The translations under genes and the position numbers were made by a program. From the NCBI RefSeq assembly GCF_030156785.1, contig NZ_JASGLW010000001.1, forward strand, positions 186,001 to 250,000: 64,000 nucleotides of DNA, read 5' to 3'. Numbering within the stretch: the stretch's first letter is position 1; every line of letters begins with the position of its first letter. This DNA comes from Methanohalophilus sp. (GTDB taxonomy: Archaea > Halobacteriota > Methanosarcinia > Methanosarcinales > Methanosarcinaceae). This document shows, piece by piece, positions 34,239 to 43,154 of this stretch. The notes beneath the pieces were generated by a model that had not been told where the DNA came from, ran no database searches, and was given only the letters and a program-made list of their open reading frames with translations.

Positions 34239-34622
34239 ATGAGTCTTGAAAATATTTTACAGCAGACTTTTAAAGGTGAAACGACAGAAGTTGGTTGGTA
34301 TTTGGCAATGTCAAAGCTTGCGGAGAAGGAAGGGTATCCTGAAGTAGCCGTATACCTTCGCCAGATTGCGATGGATGAAGCATGGCATGCAGCTGAGGTC
34401 GCCGAAATTCTTGGACTTATCAAAGAAACAACAGTTGATAACCTCAAGATGATGCTTGAGGGCGAAACGATGGCAGAAGGTGAGAAAGCCGACGCCGCAA
34501 AGATTGCACATGATGAAGGTAATGAGCAGGCAGCTCTTTTCTTCGCTAAAGCTTCCTACGACGAAGCACGCCACAAAGAAGGTCTTAAAGGTCTTCTCAG
34601 AAGGCTTGAGAAAGGCGACTGA
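34239..34622 (+). CDS. Rubrerythrin-type ferritin-like protein
   Basis: A 127-residue four-helix diiron protein. Iron ligands appear as EVGWYLAM, MDEAWHAAEV and SYDEARHKEG (E-x-x-H type pairs), with FKGETTEVGWY at the start. There is no rubredoxin domain. It is expected to reduce hydrogen peroxide or store iron in the cytoplasm of this strict anaerobe. ATG 34239 follows AAGGAG by eight bases; the GTG three codons earlier overlaps the ribosome site. It is 15 bases upstream of the siroheme protein gene, so they are likely cotranscribed. Confidence 0.9.
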   Translation: MSLENILQQTFKGETTEVGWYLAMSKLAEKEGYPEVAVYLRQIAMDEAWHAAEVAEILGLIKETTVDNLKMMLEGETMAEGEKADAAKIAHDEGNEQAALFFAKASYDEARHKEGLKGLLRRLEKGD

Positions 34623-34637
34623 AGAGGAGGGTCTTAG

Positions 34638-35300
34638 TTGACAAAAAAAGATCTTCTTGAGAAAGCTGCAATTGTGCAGCGTGACAGGGAGACTTATGCA
34701 ATCGCTCCCCAAACACCCGGTGGAATCGTAACGCCTGATATGCTTCGCAAGATTGCCGATGTTGCAGAAAAATACGGAGCTTCGGCCATCAAATTAACAT
34801 CCGCACAGCGTGCCTGTATAGTCGGGCTTAAGGAAGAAGATATCGACAATGCCTGGAATGATCTTGGCATGAAGCCCGCAGCTGCAATTGGTCTTTGTGT
34901 TCGGAGTGTCAAAATATGTCCGGGTACAACATTCTGTAAGCGCGGACAACAAGATTCAGTTGCACTGGGGCTTGCCCTTGATGAGAAATATCACGGAATG
35001 CAGCTTCCTTCAAAATTCAAGATTGCGGTTTCAGGTTGTATGAATTCCTGTTCCGAGCCGGCTATTAAGGATATTGGAATCATGGGCACTCCTAAAGGTT
35101 ATACGTTGATGGTTGGAGGAAATGCAGGGATCCGTCCACGTCTTGGTGATATAATTGCCGAGGAACTTAATGAAGAAGAGGTTATGGAACTTGTGGATCG
35201 GATTATAAGTTTCTACAAGACCCATACAAAGAAATGGCGCATAGGCCGTGTCATTGATGAGATGGGACTTGAAAAATTCAAAAAAGAGATCGGGCTTTAA
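34638..35300 (+). CDS. Small sulfite-reductase-like siroheme protein
   Basis: A 220-residue member of the small dissimilatory-sulfite-reductase-like proteins of methanogens. The siroheme/[4Fe-4S] site is visible as CPGTTFCKRG (C-x5-C) and SGCMNSCSEP (C-x3-C). The N-terminal ferrodoxin-like part has TPDMLRKIADVAEKYGA and KLTSAQR. It lacks a second repeat, so it is about half of a full sulfite reductase. The substrate is unproven; sulfite, or a role in siroheme-dependent redox, is possible. The start is TTG after GAGGAGGG. It follows rubrerythrin and precedes hdrED. Confidence 0.85.
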   Translation: MTKKDLLEKAAIVQRDRETYAIAPQTPGGIVTPDMLRKIADVAEKYGASAIKLTSAQRACIVGLKEEDIDNAWNDLGMKPAAAIGLCVRSVKICPGTTFCKRGQQDSVALGLALDEKYHGMQLPSKFKIAVSGCMNSCSEPAIKDIGIMGTPKGYTLMVGGNAGIRPRLGDIIAEELNEEEVMELVDRIISFYKTHTKKWRIGRVIDEMGLEKFKKEIGL

Positions 35301-35473
35301 GGTAAATCCTTAAACCTTTTCTTTCTTTTCATCAGTCTCCTGATTATCTTTTTGTTGATTTTTCAAGTGCTGCAGATGAAAATATTTAAATACAATCGTT
35401 ACTACCAATAGACCAGAGTTAATTTTACATATTACATTTGTTTGAAAAGAACACATCAGGAGATATAGACGTT

Positions 35474-36247
35474 ATGGCTATGGAATATTTTGCGGGAATA
35501 TCCGATACTTTGAGGATTACTTTCGTGCAGATCATGATATTGTCAACCCTCGCGATAATTATTTTCCTCTACGGAATGTATATAAATTTGAAAAAATGGG
35601 GTGCAGGCGCAGAAGAATATGGTGGAAGCGGCACTAAAGGCAGTCTTTTAGCTTTTCCAAGAACACTTATTCGCCAGATGAGTGCGGAAGGACAGCATCA
35701 CGGACAACATATTATTGTAACCCTTGTTCTTGATATCCTTTTCCAGAGGCGTATCCTGCGTCGCAGTCCTCTTCGCTGGTTCATGCATATCACAATTTTC
35801 GTTGGTTGGATGGCTCTTTTTGCTATGTCTCTTCTTATGTTCCTTGTGGAAATGACACATATGGTACTCCACATGGGTCCCGATCCTGAAGTCTTCAGGG
35901 AAATGCTTTCCCTTCCCAATGACATATTCAGCTACGTCCTGCTTACAGGAATTATCATTGCAATTGCAAGAAGACTTTTCATGCAGAGGATGAGAGAAAG
36001 CACAATAGCTTATGATTCAATACTTCTTGGCGGTCTTACTGTTATTACAATTACAGGTTTTATTGCAGACGGTATCAGGAACGGTACTTTCTGGGGTATG
36101 GGACTTCACTCTGAGTGGGCACCACCTGCAGCTTTGTTCCACGTAATTATTTCCTTGCTGTTTTGTATTGCATATATCCCATATAGCAAATACATCCACA
36201 TGATTGCAATACCACTTACCCTTCTGGCAAATAAGGGAGGTGAATAA
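35474..36247 (+). CDS. hdrE: Heterodisulfide reductase membrane subunit (cytochrome b)
   Basis: A 257-residue b-type cytochrome with five helices that brings electrons from methanophenazine to HdrD and releases protons outside. Helix and heme-ligand features include [32 protein letters not shown] and [18 protein letters not shown] 35474 follows AGGAG by 11 bases; ATG 35480 is an alternative. A TATA-like AAATATTTAAATAC lies near 35378. It is three bases before hdrD. This pair is specific to cytochrome-containing Methanosarcinales. Confidence 0.93.
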   Translation: MAMEYFAGISDTLRITFVQIMILSTLAIIIFLYGMYINLKKWGAGAEEYGGSGTKGSLLAFPRTLIRQMSAEGQHHGQHIIVTLVLDILFQRRILRRSPLRWFMHITIFVGWMALFAMSLLMFLVEMTHMVLHMGPDPEVFREMLSLPNDIFSYVLLTGIIIAIARRLFMQRMRESTIAYDSILLGGLTVITITGFIADGIRNGTFWGMGLHSEWAPPAALFHVIISLLFCIAYIPYSKYIHMIAIPLTLLANKGGE

Positions 36248-36249
36248 TT

Positions 36250-37509
36250 ATGGTACGAGATTCTCCATCTATAAACACAAATAACCTCACAGCCGTTCAG
36301 CTCATGGAACTCGATGCATGCAGCCGTTGTGGTGAGTGTGTACTTTGGTGCCCAACATATGATGCTTCAGGCAAAGATCCGGGACTTGCACCAAGAGACA
36401 AGATTCTCCGATGGAGAGAATTCATGAATAAGTCCTATGGTCTCAGGGCAAAACTATTCGGACCTAAAAAGATTCCGGAAGATGAAATTGAACAGTTCAA
36501 GGATGATGTTTACGGATGTACCACCTGTGGAATGTGTGCTACAGTCTGTGAATCCGGGATCAATACAGTAGAACTATGGGAAGCAATGCGTGCAAATCTT
36601 GTTAAACGCGGAAACGGTCCATTCGGCAAGCAGGGAATGTTTGTCAAGCTCATAGGCGAATATGGTAATCCTTACATGGCTGCAAAAGAGGAACGTTTAA
36701 GCTGGATTCCTGATGATGTTGTTATAGAAGACGAAGCAGAAATTCTCTACTTCGGTGGCTGTACCGCAGAACTTCGCCAGAAAAAACTTGCATTCGCAAC
36801 AGCTCGTGTTCTCAACAAGCTAGGTATCAAATTCACCATGTTAGGGGAGGATGAAGTCTGCTGCAGTTCCGCACTTATCAGGACAGGTCAGTACGAGATT
36901 GATGATATTGCTCGTAAGGCTGCAAAGGCTAATGTTGATGGTATAAAGAAAAAGGGCGCAAAGAAAGTTCTTTATGCCTGTGCAGGATGCTTCCGCGCTT
37001 CTAAGATTGACTGGCCAAGGCTTCTTGGTGAAGAATTACCATTTGAAGTTGTTCACATCACAGAATTCCTTTCAGATCTCATCAAGCAGGGCAAGATTGA
37101 ATGGAAGCAGTCCATCGATAGGACTGTGACCTACCACGACCCATGTCACCTGGGACGTCATGTAGGTGTTTTTGAGGCACCAAGGCATGTGCTCAGGAGT
37201 ATTCCTGGCATAAAGTTTGTTGAAATGGACAGGATCAAAGACAACCAGCGCTGCTGTGGTGCAGGCGGTGGTGTAAAGGCCGGTATACCTGATCTTGCGC
37301 TTGGAGTTGCGGAGACCCGTGTAAAGGATGCTCTTGAAAAGAAACCAGACATTCTTTCAAGTGCCTGTCCTTTCTGCAAGAGGAACCTCAGCGATGGAAG
37401 GGATTCCCTCAACCTGACTCCCGATGAACTTGAAGTTGAGGACATAATTGTACTTGCCGCCCAAGCATTGGGAATAAGCCTCGACGATTGTGAAGATCAG
37501 GCAAGATGA
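36250..37509 (+). CDS. hdrD: Heterodisulfide reductase catalytic subunit
   Basis: A 419-residue iron-sulfur protein that reduces CoM-S-S-CoB, the last step of methanogenesis. Two [4Fe-4S] ferredoxin motifs come first: [12 protein letters not shown] and [13 protein letters not shown]. Two CCG cysteine-rich domains follow, with [29 protein letters not shown], and then [27 protein letters not shown]; these bind the active-site noncubane clusters. GGGAGGTG precedes the ATG. It is cotranscribed with hdrE and ends 11 bases before a hairpin terminator. Confidence 0.96.
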   Translation: MVRDSPSINTNNLTAVQLMELDACSRCGECVLWCPTYDASGKDPGLAPRDKILRWREFMNKSYGLRAKLFGPKKIPEDEIEQFKDDVYGCTTCGMCATVCESGINTVELWEAMRANLVKRGNGPFGKQGMFVKLIGEYGNPYMAAKEERLSWIPDDVVIEDEAEILYFGGCTAELRQKKLAFATARVLNKLGIKFTMLGEDEVCCSSALIRTGQYEIDDIARKAAKANVDGIKKKGAKKVLYACAGCFRASKIDWPRLLGEELPFEVVHITEFLSDLIKQGKIEWKQSIDRTVTYHDPCHLGRHVGVFEAPRHVLRSIPGIKFVEMDRIKDNQRCCGAGGGVKAGIPDLALGVAETRVKDALEKKPDILSSACPFCKRNLSDGRDSLNLTPDELEVEDIIVLAAQALGISLDDCEDQAR

Positions 37510-37520
37510 ACAGGATTTTT

Positions 37521-37540
37521 AGGGGATATGATTATCCCCT
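37521..37540 (+). terminator. Terminator hairpin after hdrD
   Basis: AGGGGATA (37521-37528) pairs with TATCCCCT (37533-37540) over a TGAT loop, followed by TCTTTTCCC. It closes the hdrED transcript. Confidence 0.8.
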
Positions 37541-37586
37541 TCTTTTCCCAGAAAATATTTTAAAGTAATGTATTTCTGTTTTCAAT

Positions 37587-38221
37587 ATGCAAATTCCCTA
37601 TGAACTTCTTGGCAAAGTATTTGTCTACACATTTATTTTTTCTTTTGTAGTATTACTTTTTGCCTTGATAATAGGTATTTACAGTTTCAAAAAAAGAAAA
37701 TAATTATTCCAAATTTTATTCTTTTTGTACTTTATTTGTTTTATTCCCCTTCCAAGTGGGTATGCAAGGTTTTACAGATTCGTGATACACTGGTGGATGA
37801 AATCCTTATTGAGGTACGCAATGCTGTAATGAGAAATGATTTTATCCATAACAATGACCGCAGGATTATTTTACTTCCGCAATGTTTGAGGAATTCGGAT
37901 TGTTGTGCACGTTGTGATCCAATTTTTGGATATGAATGTAAACAGTGTGGTAAATGCGATATTGGGACGGTATATAAAGTTGCCCAAAGCAAAGGTTTTA
38001 AGGTTTTTGTGATTCCAGGGGGCAGTTTTGTCAAGAAAATTATAAAACAATACAAACCGAGATCGTGCATAGGGGTAGCCTGTTACACCGAACTTTCCGA
38101 ATCCATGGAAGAAGTGTCATTTATGCCTGTGCAGGGGATCCCTCTCCTGAAAGACGGTTGCTTTGAGACCAAAGTCGATGTGGATGAAGTGATCAAAGCT
38201 ATGGAGATGTGTGATGTATAA
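37587..38221 (+). pseudogene. DUF116 protein gene with a -1 frameshift in an A7 run
   Basis: The start (MQIPYELLGKVFVYTF) at ATG 37587 is about 25 bases behind the TATA-like ATATTTTAAAG, suggesting a leaderless message. The frame runs through a membrane helix to IYSFKKRK and stops at TAA just past AAAAAAAGAAAA (about 37691-37702). In the -1 frame coding continues without gap: KIIIPNFILFVLYLFY, then RIILLPQCLRNSDCCARC, CKQCGKCDIG and GIPLLKDGCFETKVD of DUF116. The neighbour at 38214 shows the same two-part architecture in one frame, supporting a single gene. The shift is mutation, sequencing error or programmed slippage. Restored length is about 210 residues. Confidence 0.7.
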
Positions 38222-38852
38222 TTTTATAGGAAAATTATTGGTACTGTTTCTGGTATCATCTTTTATTCTTAGTTCCCTGGCACTTTTTATGGGGAAAATC
38301 AGCATTAGAAGAAATGTTCGTTTAGCCGGATTTTTTGCACTGATTTTGGATCTCTTTTACATGCCTATCAAATATCTTTTTTGCAGATTTTCTGATCCGA
38401 GAAATCTTGATCAATGGATGGTTTCTCTGAAGAATACCGCTAATCGCGAATCCTTCAAAAAATCTACTTCAAGAATAATGTTTGTACCTCATTGTATACG
38501 TTCTCTGGATTGCCCAGCTCTTTCCACCCGGGATGGTATACAATGTGTGGAATGTGGGAGATGTGTTCTCGGAGAACTCAGGAAAAAAGCAGAATCTGAA
38601 GGTTATGATTTCTATATTGTCACTGGTTCATCATTTGTAGAACGCATCCTACGTAAAAGCAAAGCAGATGGAGTGCTTGTGATAGCGTGCAATTATGAAA
38701 TCAACAAGGGCATGCGTGCTTTAAGGGGTAGCAAACTTCCGATATTAGGCATACCTCTTCTCAAGGATGGATGCTTCAACACCTGTGTGGATCTTGATGA
38801 AGTTCTCCTGACAATGAAGAATTTCAGGAATGAGAATAAGATGTGTGAGTGA
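38214..38852 (+). CDS. DUF116 family membrane protein
   Basis: A 212-residue protein. Two N-terminal helices (LLVLFLVSSFILSSLALFM, then LAGFFALILDLFYMPI) are followed by the DUF116 domain with cysteines in MFVPHCIRSLDCPAL, CVECGRCVLGEL and GIPLLKDGCFNTCVDLDE. The Cys set probably binds a metal or cluster near the membrane face. It overlaps the end of the frameshifted DUF116 gene by eight bases and is its paralogue. ATG 38214 has GGAG six bases upstream. The stop lies within the P1 helix sequence of the convergent RNase P RNA. Function unknown. Confidence 0.85.
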   Translation: MYNFIGKLLVLFLVSSFILSSLALFMGKISIRRNVRLAGFFALILDLFYMPIKYLFCRFSDPRNLDQWMVSLKNTANRESFKKSTSRIMFVPHCIRSLDCPALSTRDGIQCVECGRCVLGELRKKAESEGYDFYIVTGSSFVERILRKSKADGVLVIACNYEINKGMRALRGSKLPILGIPLLKDGCFNTCVDLDEVLLTMKNFRNENKMCE

Positions 38853-39196
38853 GGAGAGTAAGCTCCCTTCTGTTGGTGTAAATACACTGGCGGCATTCGG
38901 CTTAGCGTCAATACTTCGGGGGATGATCCAGACGTCACCGATCCCCTACTTCCGACTTGCACCCGCGAAGATTCGCCGTTCCATTCGGACACCATAGGAC
39001 CTCAGTTTCTCAACATCATCGCATAAGTATGGGCCGATATCGTTTCTGTGCCAGCATGCAACCTTAGTTGCAAGAGCTGGTTTCCCAGCTGCCCGAGCTC
39101 TCGCCCGACACCCTTTACAGGTGTTCGCGTTTCTGGAAGGTGGGGAGACTTTCCTCAGGCCAATAAGGCCCGGCAGCCGCCCTTCCTCTCTCACAC
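38843..39196 (-). ncRNA. rnpB: RNase P RNA
   Basis: On the minus strand the conserved core is clear: GAGGAAAGTCTCCCCACC near the 5' end (CR-I, about 39140-39157), ACAGAAACGATAT in the middle, GCTAAGCCGAATGCCGCC, and ACAGAAGGGAGCTTACT near the 3' end. The ends GTGTGAG (39190-39196) and CTCACAC (38843-38849) are complementary and form the P1 helix. The ends are estimated from that pairing. It is the catalytic RNA of tRNA 5' maturation. The last ten bases overlap the convergent DUF116 gene. Confidence 0.93.
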
Positions 39197-39263
39197 GGTT
39201 TTAAGTATTGTTGATGTTGCGATAAACCCGTCGTTTGCATTAATAGTTTTCGGGTACAAATTT

Positions 39264-39704
39264 TCAGGGTACTACAAGCACTGGTTTTGTAGAATGCCTG
39301 ACTACATTTTCAGCTACACTACCAAGAAGGAATCGCTTAATTCCTCTTTTGCCGAGCGTACCTATCACAATGAGTTCTATCCCATTATTTTCAGCATATT
39401 TTAGTATAGCATCCGTAGGGTTTCCTTCAATAATCACTGCTTCAACTTCAACTCCTGCCTTTTTGGCCTTATCTTCAACATACTTTATGGCTCTATTTCC
39501 CTCTTCTTTTAGATGCTCTTTCAATGCTTCTGCCCAATTGGCTCCCCTTGTTGCTAATCCAACATCAACGTCTGATATGACATATATTGCAAAAAGCTGT
39601 GCACCGGTTACACGGGCAAGTTCAACACTCCAGTCAATTGCATTCTTTACATTTTCAGAACCATCAGTCGCCACAAGAATTCTTTTGTAAGTTTTTGAAC
39701 CCAT
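39264..39704 (-). CDS. Universal stress protein (UspA family)
   Basis: A 146-residue single-domain Usp. The nucleotide-binding fold starts with ILVATDGSENVKNAIDW and ends with the ATP-binding motif GTLGKRGIKRFLLGSVAENV (G-x2-G-x9-G-S), so it should be of the ATP-binding type. It forms dimers in the cytoplasm and helps survival in stress. It is a single-gene unit, upstream on the minus strand of rnpB, which it precedes by 67 bases, and divergent from ccmA. Confidence 0.93.
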   Translation of the reverse strand: MGSKTYKRILVATDGSENVKNAIDWSVELARVTGAQLFAIYVISDVDVGLATRGANWAEALKEHLKEEGNRAIKYVEDKAKKAGVEVEAVIIEGNPTDAILKYAENNGIELIVIGTLGKRGIKRFLLGSVAENVVRHSTKPVLVVP

Positions 39705-39793
39705 AATTTATCCCCAAATAAAAATGGTTTTTTAGCAATTTATTGATTTTGGTAAATATCAAAATATTAATTTATTGCGAACTCCATTCTTAG

Positions 39794-40507
39794 ATGATGA
39801 ATAATCTAATTGTTGCAAAGAGCATTGCAAAAAAATATGGCAGGATAATTGCAGTTGATAATGTTGATTTATGTGTAAAGGACGGAGAATTTGTTGCAAT
39901 CACAGGTCCCAATGGAGCGGGGAAGTCTACTTTACTCAAATTGCTTTCATCAAGCCTTCATCCTTCAGATGGTGAAGTTCTGATCAATGGAGTGTCGTTT
40001 TCTGATGATAGAATAGACATAAGAAAAGAGTTTGGGGTTTTATCACATGAATCGTATCTTTATGATGATCTCAATGCTATCGAAAACCTGCGTTTTTTTG
40101 GGAATATGTATGATATGAAAGGTATCCAGCTTGAGGAGCAGATTAAGATGTTACTGGGTGAAACAGGATTATGGAAGCGTGCCACGGATAGGGTAAGTAC
40201 TTTTTCTCGTGGCATGAAGCAGCGCCTGTCTTTTGCTCGCGCCTTAATTCATGACCCTAAAGTCCTGTTTTTGGATGAACCTTTCAGTGGTCTTGATCCC
40301 GGTGCATCAAAGATCATAGAGCAACTGTTGATCAAGAAATCATCTACAACAAGACTGCTGGTAACTCACAATATTGAGTTTGCGATATCCATATGCGATC
40401 GCATACTTGTAATGGATGCCGGCAGATTGGTAGCGGATTTTGAGTCAAAGGATGAATCGGTCAGAGAAACAATTTCACAAATATGCGGCATTGATGCCTG
40501 TGTGTGA
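39794..40507 (+). CDS. ccmA: Cytochrome c maturation ABC transporter ATPase
   Basis: A 237-residue ABC ATPase. Walker A is GPNGAGKSTLLKLLSS, the signature is TFSRGMKQRLSFARAL, and Walker B is KVLFLDEPFSGLDPGASK. It pairs with CcmB and CcmC directly downstream to load or release heme from the CcmE chaperone in c-type cytochrome biogenesis. No ccmE or ccmF is within the window. The presence of ccm genes points to an organism with multiheme cytochromes, as many Methanosarcinales have. Two ATG codons are adjacent at the start. Confidence 0.9.
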   Translation: MMNNLIVAKSIAKKYGRIIAVDNVDLCVKDGEFVAITGPNGAGKSTLLKLLSSSLHPSDGEVLINGVSFSDDRIDIRKEFGVLSHESYLYDDLNAIENLRFFGNMYDMKGIQLEEQIKMLLGETGLWKRATDRVSTFSRGMKQRLSFARALIHDPKVLFLDEPFSGLDPGASKIIEQLLIKKSSTTRLLVTHNIEFAISICDRILVMDAGRLVADFESKDESVRETISQICGIDACV

Positions 40508-40516
40508 GGTATGTAT

Positions 40517-41188
40517 ATGATCAAGGCTTTACACATAGCTGTCAAGGATTTCCGTATAGAAGCCCATGCAAAGGAATTGCTGAATTCAATGCTCCTGTTC
40601 TCATTCCTCATACTGGTAGTATTCAGCATTGCATTTTCCGAGTTGACGTCCTCTTCTGGAAATATTGCCATGCTTGGAGCCGGTGTTTTGTGGATATGTT
40701 TTGTATTTGCGGGAACACTCGGTTTTTCCCGTGCTTTTGCTTCGGAAACCCAAAATGGGGCTATTCAGGCACTGAAAATATGCCCGATGTCACCGATTTC
40801 AATCTACCTTGGGAAAGTAGTGTTTACGATTTCAATAATGCTTATTGTGGAGGCAATTACAGTAATCTTGTTTTCCATTCTGTTTAATTACACAATTCTA
40901 TCTCCACTTTTTGTAATAGTTGTAATAGGTGGTACCATCGGGTTCGCGTCAGTTGGGGTTCTGCTATCTGCCCTTGTTCAGAATATAAAGGCAAAGGAAA
41001 TCATGCTTCCTGTTCTCCTTTTGCCTTTACTTGTACCTGTGCTGCTTCCTGCCGTATCCGCAACCTCTGCGATTTTCAAAGGCGGGGATTTGGGTATGAT
41101 TACCACTTATCTTAGGATCCTGTTTGTTTACGATATAGTGTTTTTGGCGGTTGCTTCAATTGTTTTCGAATACGTGATTGAGGATTAA
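40517..41188 (+). CDS. ccmB: Cytochrome c maturation membrane protein CcmB
   Basis: About 223 residues with six hydrophobic helices. The cytoplasmic start (KALHIAVKDFRIEAHAKELL) and the block FAGTLGFSRAFASETQNGAI with LKICPMSPISIYLGK are characteristic of CcmB. It is the membrane partner of the CcmA ATPase. ATG 40517 lies seven bases after GAGG; ATG 40511 would be too close. The gap to ccmA is ten bases. Confidence 0.9.
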   Translation: MIKALHIAVKDFRIEAHAKELLNSMLLFSFLILVVFSIAFSELTSSSGNIAMLGAGVLWICFVFAGTLGFSRAFASETQNGAIQALKICPMSPISIYLGKVVFTISIMLIVEAITVILFSILFNYTILSPLFVIVVIGGTIGFASVGVLLSALVQNIKAKEIMLPVLLLPLLVPVLLPAVSATSAIFKGGDLGMITTYLRILFVYDIVFLAVASIVFEYVIED

Positions 41189-41246
41189 CAATTAATATAG
41201 CTATAATATATTCTATGATTAAATTCAGTCATGCTCGGGTAGAATT

Positions 41247-41948
41247 ATGAATTATGGAAAATATGAACGTGTTACGAGTTTACTTTCAGGAATCCTGATG
41301 ACAGCTGCTGTCTATTCTGTGTTTTTCGTACTTCCCGTTATGAAGGATGATTCGGGAAATGCCCTTGATACATCTTTCAATATTTTCTATTTCCACCTAC
41401 CGATTGCAATTATTTCGTATATTGCATTTACAGTTGTTTTCATAGCAAATGTACAATACTTGAGAACACGCGAGATTTCGTGGGATATTCTTGCCAGATC
41501 GTCTGCAGAGATTGGTTTGATCTTTGCTTTCCTTGTGCTGGCATCGGGTTCGGTTTGGGCCAAACATATATGGGGGTGGTATTGGGTTTGGGAGCCACGC
41601 CTGACGACTTCCCTTGTGCTTTTCCTTGTTTATGCTGTTTACCTGCTTTTGCGTAACTCCATTGATGCTGTGGAAAGCCGTGCACGTCTTTCTTCCGTTT
41701 TCGGGATTGTCGGGTTTGTGTCGGTTCCTTTGAGTTTTTTTTCCATAAGACTGTGGAGAAGCGCACATCCTCTGATGTTTGGTGATTCCCTCTACGGACA
41801 AAGCGGTGGTGGTCTTGAGGGTACAACCCTGCAAACAGTCCTTTTAATAAATGTTGCAGCATTTATTTCTCTTTACATAGCATTGCTCATTTACAAACTT
41901 GGAAATGAATATCTTTTGGAAAACATAGAGGAATTGAAAAACTTCTGA
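41247..41948 (+). CDS. ccmC: Cytochrome c maturation protein CcmC
   Basis: A 233-residue six-helix heme-handling protein. The tryptophan-rich signature is present as WGWYWVWEPRLTTSL (about residues 109-123), and flanking His in NIFYFHLP and RSAHPLMFG can serve as heme ligands. CcmC passes heme to CcmE. Bacterial forms have Asp where this has Glu after the last Trp, a common archaeal variant as I recall. It lies 58 bases behind ccmB on the same strand. Confidence 0.9.
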   Translation: MNYGKYERVTSLLSGILMTAAVYSVFFVLPVMKDDSGNALDTSFNIFYFHLPIAIISYIAFTVVFIANVQYLRTREISWDILARSSAEIGLIFAFLVLASGSVWAKHIWGWYWVWEPRLTTSLVLFLVYAVYLLLRNSIDAVESRARLSSVFGIVGFVSVPLSFFSIRLWRSAHPLMFGDSLYGQSGGGLEGTTLQTVLLINVAAFISLYIALLIYKLGNEYLLENIEELKNF

Positions 41949-41995
41949 ATCACCCTGCAAAAACATAATTATTATGTATCCTTATCACTAAGAGT

Positions 41996-43084
41996 ATGCT
42001 TTTTGAACCCATCAAATTAGGAAATATTGAAATTCCGAACAGGTTTGTAAGGTCAGCGACCAATGAATGGCTCGCGAATGATGATGGAATACCTACCAGT
42101 GCCATAGGTGATATATATGAGCAACTTGCCCGCAATGATGTTGGTCTAATTATAACGGGATATTCCTATGTGAACCCTCAGGGAAAGAGTAATGAAAAAC
42201 AGCAGGGGATCTATGATGACAGGTTTATTGCTCCATACTCTGAAATCACTTCCCGTGTTCATAAATACAACAGCAAGATTGTTGCACAGATTGTTCACGG
42301 CGGAAGACAGTCTATAGTAAGGGAGAGCAGCGTTCTCCTTGCCCCATCGGCAGTAAGGGATGAATCCTCCGGAAAGATGCCGGTAGAAATGACTGAAGAA
42401 GAAATCCTGCAGACCATTGGTGATTTTGTCGAAGCTGCAAGGCGCACAAAAGAGGCAGGGTTTGACGGTGTGCAGCTGCATTGTGCACACGGTTTCCTTT
42501 TGAGCAGTTTTATTTCTCCCTATACAAATAGGCGTATAGATGAGTGGGGAGGTTCTGTGGAAAACCGCACACGCATAATCGTGGAGATTATTAAAGGAAT
42601 ACAGAAACATGTAGGTTCTGATTACCCAATTATGGTTAAGCTGAACGCAACTGACGGCTTTGACATATATTCTGGGAAAATAGGTCTTGATGCACCGGAA
42701 TGTGTGGAGATTGCCGCAATCCTCGAAAAAGCCGGAGTTTGTGCAATTGAAGTCAGTGGCGGTATCTTTGAGGCAGGAGATGTGATGTCAAGGCCGGATA
42801 TAGATTCCGAGGACAAGGAAGCCTATTTCAGGAGATATGCAAAGATGATCAAGGATACAGTGAACATCCCAGTTATTTTGGTAGGAGGGATTCGCTCCAG
42901 AAATGTCATGGACCTTGTGCTGAAGGCTTATGCAGACATGGTTTCCATGAGTCGTCCTTTTATCTGTGAGCCAGATCTTGTGCCAAAAATAAGGGATGGG
43001 GTTACTGCTGCTAAATGTGTCTCTTGCAATCTTTGCTTTGATCCCGATGGAATTAAGTGCCATTATTTTGCCAGTGAAAAATAA
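41996..43084 (+). CDS. Old-yellow-enzyme-family flavin oxidoreductase
   Basis: A 362-residue FMN TIM-barrel protein. The start FEPIKLGNIEIPNRFVRSAT, the active-site AQIVHGGRQS, the DGVQLHCAHGFLLSSFISP block with NRRIDEWGGSVENR, and VGGIRSRNVMDLVLK are typical. C-terminal cysteines CVSCNLCFDPDGIKC could bind a [4Fe-4S] cluster as in 2,4-dienoyl-CoA reductase-type members, though the long NAD-binding extension is missing. It reduces activated double bonds in general; the physiological substrate here is unknown. It begins 47 bases after ccmC. Confidence 0.88.
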   Translation: MLFEPIKLGNIEIPNRFVRSATNEWLANDDGIPTSAIGDIYEQLARNDVGLIITGYSYVNPQGKSNEKQQGIYDDRFIAPYSEITSRVHKYNSKIVAQIVHGGRQSIVRESSVLLAPSAVRDESSGKMPVEMTEEEILQTIGDFVEAARRTKEAGFDGVQLHCAHGFLLSSFISPYTNRRIDEWGGSVENRTRIIVEIIKGIQKHVGSDYPIMVKLNATDGFDIYSGKIGLDAPECVEIAAILEKAGVCAIEVSGGIFEAGDVMSRPDIDSEDKEAYFRRYAKMIKDTVNIPVILVGGIRSRNVMDLVLKAYADMVSMSRPFICEPDLVPKIRDGVTAAKCVSCNLCFDPDGIKCHYFASEK

Positions 43085-43154
43085 TACTTTTCTATTTTGA
43101 AAAGTATTTCACTTTGCTGTAGCTATTTATAGTAGGGGCCATATTGAGCTAACG

